From: Tubulanus polymorphus
Taxonomy: Eukaryota; Nemertea; Palaeonemertea; Tubulaniformes; Tubulanidae
DNA length: 64,000 bases
Direction of reading: 5' to 3'
NCBI RefSeq assembly: GCF_964204645.1
Contig: NC_134031.1
Span: 5,935,001-5,999,000 of the forward strand
Position numbers and translations under genes: made by a program. Below, piece after piece: positions 1-15,000 of this stretch; position 1 is the first letter of the stretch; every line of letters starts with the position of its first letter. The notes beneath the pieces were generated by a model. The model was given only the letters and a program-made list of their open reading frames with translations, was not told the DNA's origin and did not search any database.

Positions 1-3000
1 TTTCATCATTGTTTCTCTGATCATGAAGTTTAGCCAAAACTGTCGGAATAAACTCGTTATATCAACAGCTGTTAGTTTTGATTATCAACTACTAAATACT
101 GATATTAATCAATCAATCAGTCTACCGGTCATGTCCCGAGTCCAGTTTCAAAAGTTTTGCGATGAATTCTATATCCAGAATCGATTTAGAGAACAGAATG
201 AATCAATGAAGATATCAAATCCATTCAAATATTTTTGAACCCAACCGAGGGAATCGAGTTCTAATCATCCTCGTTGGTCAAATAATGCAAGCGTTATTAA
301 ACTTTTTCGTGAAACTGGCCCTCGGTCGACCGAGTTAAAGTAAATTTGAAATCAAATTATCATTCACTACTAACATTTTTCTGAAGTTGAGAAAAAGGTA
401 CCGGTAGAAAGCGATAAAGCTAAGGGTATATAAGATGATATGCACTCGCCACTGCCTGCTCTATCAGTAACTGAGTTACCGCTGTTTATATATGTACGTA
501 TGAAGTGCTAATTTAGGTTCGAAGTGTTAAAGAGTAGAATTAGAATTGGGATCGAAAGAATAAATCGATTGAATTGATATTATTTTACCTGCAGTGGCGC
601 CCTCATGTTTAAATCCTCTGCGTAAATGCACATCACGTCCCACGGTACATGCAGTTTTAAGTAGTAGGTGATTTTGTCCGAGAATTCGACGTTATCCTGC
701 AACAGAAAAAAAAAATTTAAAGAAACTCGGATCGGCCGACATCGCATGCATTTTAAACACCAAAACCATCGTTCTTAGTTGACAAGACACTCTTCTTGAA
801 TTTTCATGACATTCCGAAAGTGATCTAAATCTTAGCCTGGCCCCAGTTGCACAGCGACGACGTCTTAAGTCCAAAAGTGGCGTCGAATCTTAAGACCGGT
901 CTTTAGTTGTTAGATTGGCTACAGAATCAAGTTGATCTAAAACTGATTTTAAATCTTAGCCATGACTGTTCAACAGACCCCAGGGGGCCAGTTCCATAGT
1001 CATCTAAGACCGGTCTAACACCATGTTAGTTCTATAGCCAATCTAACAAATCAAGGCCTATCTCATGATTTAAGACCACTTTTGGTCCTAAGCCTTGACT
1101 ATGGAACCGGCCCGTGGAGCCGGTTGCATAGTCATGGCTTAAGACTTATGACCAGTCTAAGACCAACTTAGTTCTATAGACAATCTAACAACTTAAGACC
1201 AGTCTTAAGATTTAAGACCAACTTTGGACTTAAGTCACGACTGTGCAACTGGTCGTACAGTCTTGATCATACGTGGTCTGAAATCTTATGATCGGTCTTA
1301 AGTCGTTAGATCGACTATAGACCTCAGTATAGAACTAACGGACATTAGAAATATGTTTTCCATTTTTAACCGGGATCTCAGGGTAATACATCGGCGAAGG
1401 AACTCTTCTAGTTTTACCTCTTCGACTTCCAGGCCGCCTTTTTTCACATTGTTCACGAATTTATTTCGCCAATTACTCATTCGTTTTTTCTCCTTTTGTT
1501 CTTTCGCGTCGAGGGGCTTGCCGTCGATTTCTTCTTCGTAAACCAGAACGAAATCTACAATTTACCGACGATATACGATATTACAGTTTATTCGTACCGG
1601 GCATCCTTTATTATCGTACAACACAGGTTTTTGCAGAGCCGTTTTAGCAGAATTTTAATATTCTTAAAAAGTCTTAAGCCTAACTCATTAGGCATAAGAT
1701 CCGACCCAATTGTTGAGTCGCATAACCCTATTTTCGGCGCAAGCCTCGATCGCATTTTTGGGCCCGGGCAAACTATTCACAAATGGGCCCATGTCAGTTC
1801 AACCTGGACCAAAAGCAACGGACGGCGCAAGTGCCAAAATTCAGTTAGGGTCAAATTCACTTCGCTTTTGTGCAGCATTGTTCAGTATTTTACAAATTTT
1901 GATCCAGACCAAATCGTCTCCGTAAGATTGCGGCTATATTCTACCATTCACAGGCTATGAAGACCCATTTCCCCTTTACAGCAAAGCTGTCTTTGACACA
2001 GCAATTCAATATCCGCGATCACACGAGCATGTTTCGCCCGAGCCAAATTTTAGCACGAGACAAATGTTTGCGTTTGAATTGCAACTGGTTCCGGAAGTTA
2101 CTGACTTCACTTTGTTTGAGCATTTTTTAGTATCGAGTGATTGGTTCGTGTGTCCTCTGATTAGGCACGGGTCGAATTTAGTTGGGCCCGATCCGTGCCA
2201 ATTAAATTGCCAGCTAATTAAATGTCCTCAGCTTTCCATTATTCGGCCAAGAAATGTCAAAAGGTCGCGACATCGCCGCATCATCTTCTATGACACTGCG
2301 TCTACATGGAAATGATAAGATGTATTTAAATAGTTGCGATGATGAGTTATTCTAATCACATGCCGATGGATCTATATACATTCACACACACACACACATA
2401 GTGTCTACGCCGAGCGAATTCAATAATTATCAGGAGCAACAACCAACGACTGGATGAATGATTACGTTTACAGATTAACCCATTAGCACTCGTGCCGCCC
2501 GTATACGCCCTGCCTATTACTCCTCAAACCGCCTGAATCCGACCCGGCACTTTTTTCGTATGCTGCACAAAAACGGTTATAGTGGGATTCGAACCCAATA
2601 GCTTATGATAAACTAGACACGCAATCACTCGAAATACCGTACAGAAATCAATATCTTCCAATTTAAATTCTCGAGCATTTGGGGTACAAGGACAAAACAG
2701 ATCTGAGCGCTAACTTCAAATCCATGTAAGTTTGGATGAATTTCGGGGGGGGCCAAAAGGGGGCACGATTTTGGTGGACCGGCACTTCAAATCTTATATC
2801 ATATGAAAGCCTTGATTATTTACTACAAAATAACACAAACTTGCAACGCATGGAAAAAAACAGCAAATGAGCTATTCAGTATGACGATGAACTTGGATTT
2901 TCCCTTGAATTTTCTGAGGAGTAATTGACACTACATCGTAAAATTTCTGAGTGCTAATGGGTTAAACCAGTAGCAGAGAGAGAGAGAGAGACAAGGCTGA

Positions 3001-6000
3001 CAACAGCTGTTGATACCGAACCAAGCCGGCCGCCACCGCCAGGCAATATTTCGTTTCTTAATACAGTAAAAATATATCTATCTACAGGACGACCACATTA
3101 CAGCGTAAGATATCCGCCATAAAACCGATAAATTCCACGAGCAATGAATACCACATTTATTTGAAAATGTTGTGGAATAAAGAAAAACCAACATCAAAAT
3201 CCCATATCGACGCAATAGCGCAACATATCCCAGTACTAAAGTCAAAGTCTGTCATAACGCCAGAGCTCGTTAAACGGAAAGTCTGTCATAAGGCCAGAGC
3301 TTGCTAAACATAAGTCATTGTCACAACTTACTAAACGGAAAGTCAGTCATAAAGCCAGAGCTCTCTAAACAGAAAGTCTGTCATAACGCCAGAGCTAGCT
3401 AAGCAGAAAGTCTGTCACAACGCCCGAGCTCTCTAGACAGCGTAATTTTTCTGCAAACAGATGCGCTAATTCAATCTCAATGAAAAGATGCCAGCTACGC
3501 CAAATTTCTTGGTCCCTACATAGGTATTATAACGCACTATGACAGCATGTCCAATATACCACCAGTACGTGAATTGGTACAGGACAAATTTGGCCCGGGC
3601 CAAAAACGTTTGCGTGATCGCGGCTTTCACCGAAACCACACCGGCTACGAGCGTCCATCAACACGCTTCTCAATCGGTCAGATCTTCCCTGAGTAAATAT
3701 AGCTGCAGACAGAATCTATCTTCCGGGGTAGTAGCGCAAACAAGCAGTTTTATCAGCCGCGAGAATAACGATGACAACGTCATATATTGCTGAATCGACG
3801 GTCGACTCATTTATGATGGACAGTAGCGTGACTTGCGTTCGCAATCGCACACGCATGCCAAACCGGGCATACTTCGTAGTCGTAAACCACTCACTCGTTA
3901 TTAAACAATGCTTTGAATGAAGATTCATGTACTCATAATATGTACAACATTGTAAACATAATTTCTTAAGTCAAGATATAATTTCATAAATTAACCGAAT
4001 TACAAGGACAACCCCGAGTCCTGGGGGCTGTGGCTGATAGGGGGGTAGCCCTGCTTTGAACAAAATGATTCTAGTAACTTCCAGAACCTGTACCAATTCA
4101 AACGCAATAATTCGAAAATTTGAGTGGGAGAAAGAAGACCCCAAGCCCTGGGGGCTGTGCCTGATAGGGGAGGGGGTGACCCTACTTAAAAACAAAATGC
4201 AGCAAGTCACTTTCAGTACCTGTACCAATTCAGTCGCAATAATTTAACCCGTGCTAAAATTTGGCTGTGGCCAAACATACTCGCGCGATAAACCATTTTA
4301 CAGTTGCTAGCCGCCATTTTGTTAGGGTACTTTTGTCCCGTATTGTTGGGTCATTTTTTTCGTTTTTTTTAAAACTATCCGTGATGTGTATTGTATCATA
4401 TTTCATCTGCCCATGGATGGATTTTGACAACTTCAGCAACATTCAAACCGCATAAATCTCTAGTTTTCAGTTATGTAAAAATCATTTCTCAAATTTACAA
4501 CAATGCGACATGAGAGCAATATAAAAATCGGTGGTCAGTTTTTGCCGTGCGCATAGAAATCCAGGGTACTGAAATTTGAAGTTCGTTATTTTCAGAAATA
4601 ATTTTCTAAAAAATCCAAACATTTCAAGCACTGTGCGCATAAACGCCCCCTTTCAGGTGAACTTTGAAATTTTAAGATATCTTGCCTAGTTTTTTTCCTA
4701 TGGCACTTTAACTGCAGCGCGTGTATTGTCATTCCGAGATTCGGCGCTGTTTTCTTTGCGTGTATTTCAGTATATGGGTGTTATTTCTTCATTTTCACTA
4801 CACTTGTCTCTACGGAAAATGGTTTTAATTGTTGGTACGAGTATCAGGTTTAAATATTACGGCATTAATACTGTATTCCGTTCTCCGGCGCTAGTTCGTA
4901 ATGGCTGTAATGGTAGCCGCTTTTACGGCAGGCAGAGGCTTACGTACATGCACCCAAGAAAACCCAAAATATCACTCTTTTGTTGTAAATGCAATCCACA
5001 CACTTCTTGCGTTTTTGTGATGGTAGATGTCACTTTTTACTTTTTATCACGTGCGTCTGACATTCGAACTTGATACTTGATATTTCACCACCAAAACAAG
5101 AAAGTTTTCCTATATTTTCTTCCCAATCTAATCAATCTTGTGTGTACTTAATACAAAGTATTCATAGAAAGTAGCTGAATATTTGCCCCACCCCATTTGT
5201 CCAGCTTTTTGACCACTTCTCCATCCATCTAATTTCAGTAGATTTTTATGTAAATTTATTGATAGACTACTGATTTAAATGGTCATCATACTCGATTTTG
5301 AGTGATATATTTCTTTTCTTCTTCCATCTCAATATAGGCCCATATATTCTCTTCCCGCGCGCAACTTCGAATGCGTGATCAAAATGCCGCTCAGTCTCGC
5401 TGCTAAAACTGGTCAGAAAAATCCCTTAAACCCCAACATCTCTAATGTCTTCGACCTATTATATTGCATAAACGACGTGATATTTAAACCTGATACTCGT
5501 ACCAACAATTAAAACCATTTTCCGTAGAGACAAGTGTAGTGAAAATGAAGAAATAACACCCATATACTGAAATACACGCAAAGAAAACAGCGCCGAATCT
5601 CGGTATGACAATACACGCGCTGCAGTTAAAGTGCCATAGGAAAAAAACTCGGAAAGATATCTTAAAATTTCAAAGTTCACCTGAAAGGGGGCGTTTATGC
5701 GCACAGTGCTTGAAATGTTTGGATTTTTTAGAAAATTATTTCTGAAAATAACGAACTTCAAATTTCAGTACCCTGGATTTCTATGCGCACGGCAAAAACT
5801 GACCACCGATTTTTATATTACTCTCATGTCGCATTGTTGTAAATTTGAGAAATGATTTTTACATAACTGAAAACTAGAGATTTATGCGGTTTGAATGTTG
5901 CTGAAACTGTCAAAATCCATCCATGGGCAGATGAAATATGATACAATACACATCACTGAGGGTTTTTAAAAAAGAGAAAAAAATGACCCAACAATACGGG

Positions 6001-9000
6001 GCAAAAGTACCCTAACAAAATGGCGGCTAGCAACTGTAAAATGGTTTATTGCGGCTTACAGTTCAGTCACAATGCATTTCATTTTAGCGACTGGGTTCAA
6101 TCCCGCGAACAACTATTTGCGGACTATTCTCCCGACTAACCAACATTCGGTTTTTCTAGTTCGCGAATAGTCGACTATAACTCCGCTTACCGAAGTTCGC
6201 GCTTGGCTGTTATCCGATTATAGAGATAGGGGGCTAAAAACTACCTAAATTACACCCCTAAATCTGTTTCGATTTCGTCATTCGGATAACAATGAACATT
6301 TCGCCATTTGTTGCGTTTTATATGATTGCATATTTCAGTAATCGCGTTTAAAGCGACTACTGTAACATCTGCGCTACCTTTTTAGGGCTCTGTATATTAA
6401 CCGTGAATGAAATAACCGCGATCATTATTTTATGCAAATTAAATAACGACCACGAGCGCGGAATTATAACGTATCGATTGAATACTTAGTGTACTCCTAA
6501 CTGCTGTGCACGAGTTACATATATTATATAGACCCTAGCCTATTACGAATACAGCTGTGGTTTGAACACAGCTTTAGCGGTTTTAGCCATCGAAATGTAA
6601 AATTGAAAAGAGTGTCGATTTCTCACGGATCCGCTAGGCATCGCTAGTAATCTTGTGTTTTCTTCAGCGCCCTCACGGTTAGCGATAAACAATCCTCACT
6701 GTTAGCGATAAACGATAGATTTTCTAGGCTGGTTGCCGGTCGCTATTCTCAATTTGCGTTTTTCATGATTCCAGGTTTTTAAGTCTTAAAAACGTGACCA
6801 ATTTGACACTCAAAATACTTGAAGAACCTTTCAATTATAGAAATTTCTTATTCAATTTGTCTCGAATTTGTCGATTACCAACTTGATCTAATTTCGCCAT
6901 TTGAGAAATTAAGTTATCGGCTGCCTTTAAAACCAGTTTGATAAAACCACATCGGCTCGCCTGAAGCTTACCACGCGTAACAAGAAAACCGATTTTTGCA
7001 TTTCGGCTTTTTCACGATGTTTAGTTCTAGCGCTATAATGCACACAGCAAAGCAACAAACATCAAACAACAAAAAACGCCTACACAAACCTAAAACAGCG
7101 CTACTAATGAAAAAACTGGTGATCGCATCGAAATGACGACCACTTTGATCACCTGATGTGATTCATGCGGCTCATTGCCACTGATTGCTTGTGCGCCGGT
7201 GTTTTTTGATTCAATCTACTGCACGGGTGGATTTAGAGGGTGGTCTCGAGGGTCCGGAAAGTTACGTACAGGGTAGATAGGTAAACTTTTAAGCTCAGCA
7301 GAAACGAGAAACCGGGTACCAAATTTGGTACTATCACCCTCCCTCAGCCTATTAGGCCTATCTGTAAAACAACCTTCAAACATCACTCACCAATTCTGCG
7401 TATTCCATCTTTGAATTTGATGCTTTCGTGCGGATCCGAAGAGTTAAACGATATTCCAGCGTCCTCGTCCTCACTCTGTAAGTAATAAAAATTACATATA
7501 TATATGCGTCTATAAGTCCAGTCTACTTGAGAGATCTACTCGTTCAGTACAATCCAGTTCGTGCACTAAGATCATCATCTCAAAATTTACTCTCTCTTGC
7601 CCATTACAACCTAAGTACTTTTGGGTGACGTTCATTTACTGTAGTTGCTGCTTCCCTTTGGAATAACATTGATAACCACCTGCGTAATATTCACGATGTC
7701 AACCAGTTTAAACGTTCACTAAAACATCTACTCTTTCAACGTGCCTATACTTAGTGACTATGAACCAGTGCAGTGCGCCGGTGAACTTATCTTTTAAGAA
7801 ACAGGCGCCTTATAAATGTTTATTATTATTATTATTATTATGCGTTGTTAATTACTGCATCTAAAAAATGAGTGACTAACGAACAACCTACGTCTAACAG
7901 TTCCATCTAGAGGTAGTCAACCCACATATATACGCGTGCACGAATATAGCCCATATGACTGAGAATCTTTAAATTCTTGAATTTAGATCTTTTTATTTCG
8001 AATACCGAGACCTATCACCCGTGAAAATTAGAATGAAACTCAAATATTTGAATTAAAGCTATAGAATTTCATTCGAAATGGCTTCCAATCTGACTGAATG
8101 GAGTCGTAGCCTGTTTCGTGTGAAACCAGGCTTACATCCTGGATACAATAATGCTGTAATAGTGAAAGATATGTAGGATATAGTGAAAAATATATAGGCT
8201 ATATATATTTTGGTCCATTATTTCCCAATCTTAAAAGAGTATTCAAAATATAACATATTCAAAACCTACAGATATGTTGAGATAGATTTCGAATACTTTT
8301 GACAAAAATCTCATCTTAATTCATTAATGAAATTGAACCAGATTTTTGAATCGAGTGATTTCATGCAAAACATCAACCTAGCCTAAACACTCATGTGTCA
8401 ACTGGGATTTTCTGGGGTATCATCATCAGAGGGGGTGTGAAATCCCATTTCTTAAGTTTTAAAGTAGGCAACTTTTTGAAGATTTCTTGGCGATTTTCGA
8501 TGCCAGTGACAAATTTGCTACGATATCGCCTGGCGCGCAGCCACCAGCTGCAATCTTCGTCAGGCTAAAAAAATGATTGTAAGGTGTGGTGGGTTGTAAG
8601 GGACACTCGATCAAAAAAAAAATCAAACAAAATTTACCAACCAAATAAATAACAGGGTCAATCCCTATTCTAAGATCAAAAGATAAAAAAATGATTGTAA
8701 ACTGCGACGAAATTTTCAATTTCTATAGCTGCCGGGTCTGTTATTGCTAGCTTGATCATGATTTTAAAAAGTTATGTACAGGGTAGATAGGCGGCCGGCC
8801 GGGTTAACTTTAAAGCTCAGCAAAAATGAGATATGAGGTATCGATTATTTTCAGCCCTATTACCTATGATTCCCGAATAGCCGCGGTCCGGGCGGCATTT
8901 TTTTCGCGAACTCGACCCGGCCGGGCGATTATGAAAATTAAAATATTATATCACCGACGCGAAATCACCATGGAAACGGAAACTGTCCTAATTACGACGC

Positions 9001-12000
9001 CAGTAACAACGACGAACGAACGGCGAGCGAGATTACTGTTAACATTTTCCTAATTGCGATAAATGAGATTATTATGAAATGGTGATGGTGTAAATGTAAT
9101 GTCCCCCGCCGTCTCTAGCGTCTAACGATCAAACAAAATCCATACAGCCATTAAACACATCTCCGAACTTGAAAAAGTTAGTGCCCTTATTTTCTCAAAT
9201 ATTTGACGTATTCAATGGTTATTTGAAAGATGAAAAATATGATTCATACATAGGTAGGGAGTTAAGTAAATCAAAGTTAAATAAATGCGTTAAAGCTTTT
9301 AGAAAATATGCATTTTTTCCTGACTGAAAATAATCCCAAAAATCATAAACATCCAGGTCCCCAGACATTTTGGAAAAGGCATATGTCGGTTTTTGACCTA
9401 AGGTAACTGCCCTTTTTGGGATTCCCCGCCCGCCTCCCCCCAACATTCAAATGCTACAGCCCTGCTCACGTCCTCCCATTGACCTAAATAAGTTCTGGTC
9501 AAAACAATTGATCTATTCAGTTCGCAGTTCATGGTCCGATAGATGACTCCTGAGCGCCTAGTAGCTGCTCGCATGTTGTTACTTCTCGCCGGGTAGAGAT
9601 GACTGTTACATGGTTAGAGTTATAGGCTGGGGTAATAATACCGATTTAATGCAAAGCATTCTTGTTGTTGAACATTGAACCGCAGTTGAAAGGGCGTGAC
9701 CATAGAAATAAAATTTCTATCACTACTACTATTATTATTAATAATAATAAAACATTATATTCACATAAGTCAATCAGGCTCGTACCAAGCTTTTAGAGGG
9801 ACAGCTCTATTTCAAGAAAAAGGGTACATTTTTACCGTAAGGGCACTTTTGACTGTGAAAAGGGGTACTTTCCTATTGAAAAAGGACACATCTAAAATAC
9901 GAAGTGCCTGGGTACATGAATAAATCATTTTAGGATGGATTGCTTATCATTTTTTCATTTTTTTTTAAACATGAAAATTGTATCCGAATTTCGCAAAATC
10001 TTGGCCCCAAATTTGTTGGGGGGAGACTTTTTTGAAGGGCGCTTTGAAAATTTCAGGCGGTTCGTTCACTACCCCCGAACCCCCACTCGGCACCGGATTT
10101 AGAATCATGAAAATTGTTGAGCGTAAAGGGTTAGAAAAATCCGGTCTTCCACACCACTCCCAAAATCATCTATATTGCAATGCTCGCACACGTGCGCCAA
10201 GCGCAGTGATTCAGAACATCGATCGTAAACGAGATGTGGAGAGTGTATGCGCTGTACTGTGACTGCGTAATAACAATAATAACAGCAGCCAGCTCGCGAT
10301 GCGACTCCAAAAAATATCAATCGATGATGAGATATAGTATGCGATAATATGAGAGCGTTCTGACTGCGATATATATCGTTCACTGTGTCATCGAGACACG
10401 AGACACTGATTCCGCGAATGATCGCATCATCGGATTTTGCGTCACGGGAACCGAACGAGGGGGAGGGGCACGAGTGGGCGAGAAACGGAAATGAGAGAGG
10501 CATGAGGGAACGCGCGGGCTGTCAAGTGGGCCGTTTGAAAAAAGGGGAACGTAGGGATAAAATTCTGATTTTGATCGCTCAAAAGTATGGATTTTAAAGC
10601 TAGGGCAGAACGCACGGCGAATTCGTTTACAAATATTCCGTTCCTCTGAAATGCTGCGCGAATGCTCAAACATTCTCGGGTATCGCTTTCTGATAAGTTC
10701 GCGGTCATAACATGATGCACACTTCCTCCACAGGTATTGGCCTCGACTCCGTAGGCAGCGGTATACCAGAAATTATACCGAGGACATTGGACGTCTGAGA
10801 TGAGATGACGGTCAGAATTTCCGATGATTTCGCGACGGTGTATCACGCGCGTTGACGGGCAGTTTTTGGAATAAGTATAGGCGAAAATTGAGCAAAAACT
10901 GACAAAATTAGGAATTAGTAAGGAAAACAACTTTTGGGAAAATGAAAAATAATAGGGCCACTTGCCAGTCCAGGAATGAATTGAAGATAGGGGAGACCAC
11001 ATACGGTAACAGCAGGGACAGGGGAATATTGTAAGTAGACAGAGGACTGTAAAGGGGAAACAGCGGCTATGGATGGGAAACATTTTTGGGGCGACCATTT
11101 AAAGAAGCATAGGGCCTATTAATGCAATGGTGGAATTGAAGGTTTTGCTTACTGCTAACTGGAATCATGATGACAGTTAAAGATTTAGATGGGAAACTAG
11201 TTTTTCTGCATCAACAGAGAAAACTCTTTAAGACGACGCCGATTCGGCAAACATCATCGATCAGCAGCATCTTTGACAGACGAGTAGGATGGCAGACGCA
11301 GGAGTAGCCGAGGGAGTGGGCCTCGACAAAATAACAATTCGAATACCATAAACATGAAATAGAGCAACGCAACGATACAGTCGAATGAATGAATGAATTA
11401 GATAGATATGAAAATTCCATAGCAGCGGCGGATCTAGGAAAACTGGAAAGAACAGGCATATTTCAGATAAAGCAGTCATTTGCTACTACTTTGGGTGTAG
11501 ATAATTCAAAAATAGATAAATCCGAAAATAGGCCTACACGATTTCCGAAAGGATAAGCGTCAAATTTGCGGGCTTCGACGATCTTCGAATTGACGAAAAG
11601 GGCAACCTTAACGGGGAGGCAGGGGTACGGGCGACCACCCCCTAAATCCGCTCCTACGATAGGCCTATGATGATAAATTTAGGATTGCAAAGGCGCTTTT
11701 ACGAAACTGAATCTTTGTAAATCGATTTAAGTTTCACGTTTACGGCACACAGTTAAGTGAATCCGATTTGGTAAATCAACACGTTTGTGGAAACGGTTTA
11801 GTAAATTAATTTATTAAATTGCCACTAACTTGCTCGGCGAGCAAGTTAGTGGTGATTTAGTCAGCTAAATCCAACATGACGTCCTCTTCGACCGTGGGCT
11901 AAAGACATCTATTGCAGACCATCATCTATCAATAATTCAGTCACATTGACGCCCATTTTCTTTTGAATCGCGACCTTTAAATCGATTCATTTATGAAAAA

Positions 12001-15000
12001 CAATTCGATTTACTAATCCTTTCGGTTTCCGACATCGAATCGGATTTAGCTAAACTGAATCAGATTCAATTTCGTAAAAGCGCCTCAAATTTACGGATAG
12101 AATATATTAGGAAAGATATCGAGCGTTCGGCGGCGTTCAACCTTTGTCGTATAGCTATAGCGTTATCGCGAAATTAATTTTCGCGGCGTACAAAACAACA
12201 GCGACAGCTGCGCAAAAGAAGAGGCCTACACCAGAATCTGATGGAATATTTCATATCGGGCGAAAATTCCGCGACGAGTGAAAAAGCCGACGGATGTTTT
12301 TTTTTTCGCGATCGATATTTCGCCGCCATTGGTTTGTCGTGTCGACGGCGTATAACATAACATATGTGTCTCCGGTATGTTCGTGTATGTACATTGCGGA
12401 TACATGATCGGAATATCAAAACATCGATGCAATATTGATACACAGATCGGCCGACACTTTTTTCAAAAGCCAGGACGCGGGCTGGCATGTCGGTCCCGTA
12501 ATGCGGCGATAACACCATTCGAGACCATTTGCCCTGCGCTAAAGCGGCACGGACCGGACCCGTTTAAAATTTGGCTAGTACCTAATAAGACGACAGTGCG
12601 TTCATACGGAAACCACTCACTCGATGCTTAAACAATGCGCAGTGAGTCATTTCTGGGACCAGTTGCAATTCACATGCGATAATTTGACTGGTGCTAAAAT
12701 TTGGCTCGGGCCTGGTCCAACGTTTTTGGGTGGGCCAAACAGCTCGGGCCCATTTGGCACCCGTGTGAACGGTTGTTCACAAATGCTCAAAAATGCTTAT
12801 GACGCGGCTAATGACCCCCATCATCCAACACGTGTATGTGTATGTTTTTCAGTCATTACCGTCAGTCATTTACATTCCTGTTTTATGAAATGCTGGACGC
12901 TAAATGACTCCATCAGTCAATAGAGTCAGTAAAACGTCACTAGCGATTCGGCGTGACGTTTTTCTCAGAATAAGCACTTATCCATTCGTACGTACGGGAG
13001 TGAGTGACTTTAGAGTAGAGCTGAAACCGAATACAAACTCATATCAACATGCGCCGCGCCTGAGTATCGGGAACACTTCATCGCGTCACACACACGTAGT
13101 CGCAGACCTATCCCTTATATACTGACAACTCGCATACAGTCATAAATCTAGTGAAGCCAATCAACTAAACTAGTAATAAAAGACTTTATCTTGTCACTGC
13201 ACTCTTATCGCACTTCAAAGCGTAGAACGTTTTTCCACCATCAATTCTCAATTTCATAATCAAGGTCGTGTTGTCGAGCAAACTGACAGATCATCGTTAT
13301 GACATCATTTTTGCAATGTATGATCACGATTTCAGATATCACAAGTTGAGCCTTTCTGCTCTGCGAAGGATTTTTGGCGGGCGGGCGGGCACGCGGGCTC
13401 CCGAATGCTTTTCAACCTAGTCCTATTTTTCAACACCCTCCCATTGGGTCTTTTTTAGAATTACTTTAAAGTAGACATCCACCTCGCGGAATTCGCTAAC
13501 ACCCCCCTCCACACCCCCTGTACCTTCCCCCTCTCCTAATATGTGCCGAATAAACAAACGAGGCCCCTACCGCTACCAATCCCATATATCAAGCCGTGTT
13601 TACGCAGTTGATGAGAGAAATCAATTGGCTCTCCTATAAACTTGAAGTGATTGATTTGCAAAAATCGTTATGTAAACAGTGAAATTGTCCAACTTTGGTG
13701 TCATTCATCAACTCTAAACCAAGAAATCAAACATGTTCTAGTTGACTTCTTGATGTGAAATTGTTCAATTGAAAATTAAATGGCTGTGGCACAGGCCCGT
13801 TCTTTTGGGGGGGGCTGGGGTTAAGACAAACTTGCCTAAAATACAAAAAAGGTCACCATTTGAAAATTGAATTTTTAGAAATTGATAAAATCTCAGGCCT
13901 GTCCCTTGTACTCCCGGTCCGATATAGGCTTACAGGTACAGAAATGGCATTGAAACACTGCAAGCATATTGCCGTCAATGCGTCATTTTTTCGAGCGCTG
14001 TTTCAGAAAGGTCCACCAAGAAGGTGAATATTGAAAGGATTGAAAAACGAACTACCCATAATTAATCAGTGATGCTACGATATTTTCTAAGGACACTATA
14101 GAACTCATAAAACCGGAAAGTGTAAATGCAGCTTAACACACGCACAGTGAGGTACACACGGTGAACATTATATATCACTCTCGGGCCGCCACACCCCGTC
14201 AACGGTACTTACCGATACTAGCGTTCGTTCGGCGGACGACAAACGCTGATTCGATAAGCGAAGGTCGGGAAAGCTTAAAACCTGCGAATTTCAACCACAA
14301 AACGATACAGAAAAATACGAAAAACCTTTCACGATACAGGATCCAGCCGTACAGTTCCGAGTTAACATTTGACTCTTTAGTTAACCCTTTCAGTGCGTCT
14401 ACACCGCAGTGCGGTGTATCAATCAGTGATAGATTTTGATAGTACACCGCACTGTGATGTATTGATGTAATCAATAATTAGTAATTATCTCTCATGAAAA
14501 ATAGCAGCACCTGTCACACATAGTGAAATATTAGTAACTAACGATACACCGCGCCGCGGTGTAGACGCACTATAGTGGTATTCCTGTTATTCAACACACT
14601 AGGGTGGAAATTTTTAAAATTTTCAAATTATCTCCAGCACTATAGGGTATGGTTAGTCAGCAATGAAAGGGTTAAAACGTTGAACACGAGCAAATTTCAA
14701 CTCAGAGTTAACTCTAACTCACAACTTAAGTTACCTAATTCAGACGTTCACATATTGCATTACAAATCATAGCATATGTTTAATGAATAACGTTAAGCAT
14801 CGTCTTTCTGATTTTTTTTCATTTTGTTTAAAGGTGAATAGGAATTCTATTGCGTACAATATCAATTCAGAGGGAGGACTTACAACTAAGTTTCGAAATT
14901 AAGGACCTCGATAAGAGTTTGCAAATGTACTACTGAGCTTACATGGAAACTTAGTTGGAGTACTTAAGATTTGGATAAAATCTTTGCAGACTTGTGCGCA

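Noticed and set aside
4726-5761. Two similar frames on opposite strands (FRDSALFSLRVFQYMGV...)
   Set aside because: They are the two arms of one inverted repeat; no protein family match and the pairing explains the similarity.
10442-11098. 218-residue minus-strand open frame
   Set aside because: Longest unassigned frame in the anoctamin intron, but no family similarity, no repeated or domain-like pattern, overlaps another unrelated frame, and no supporting splice or polyadenylation context.
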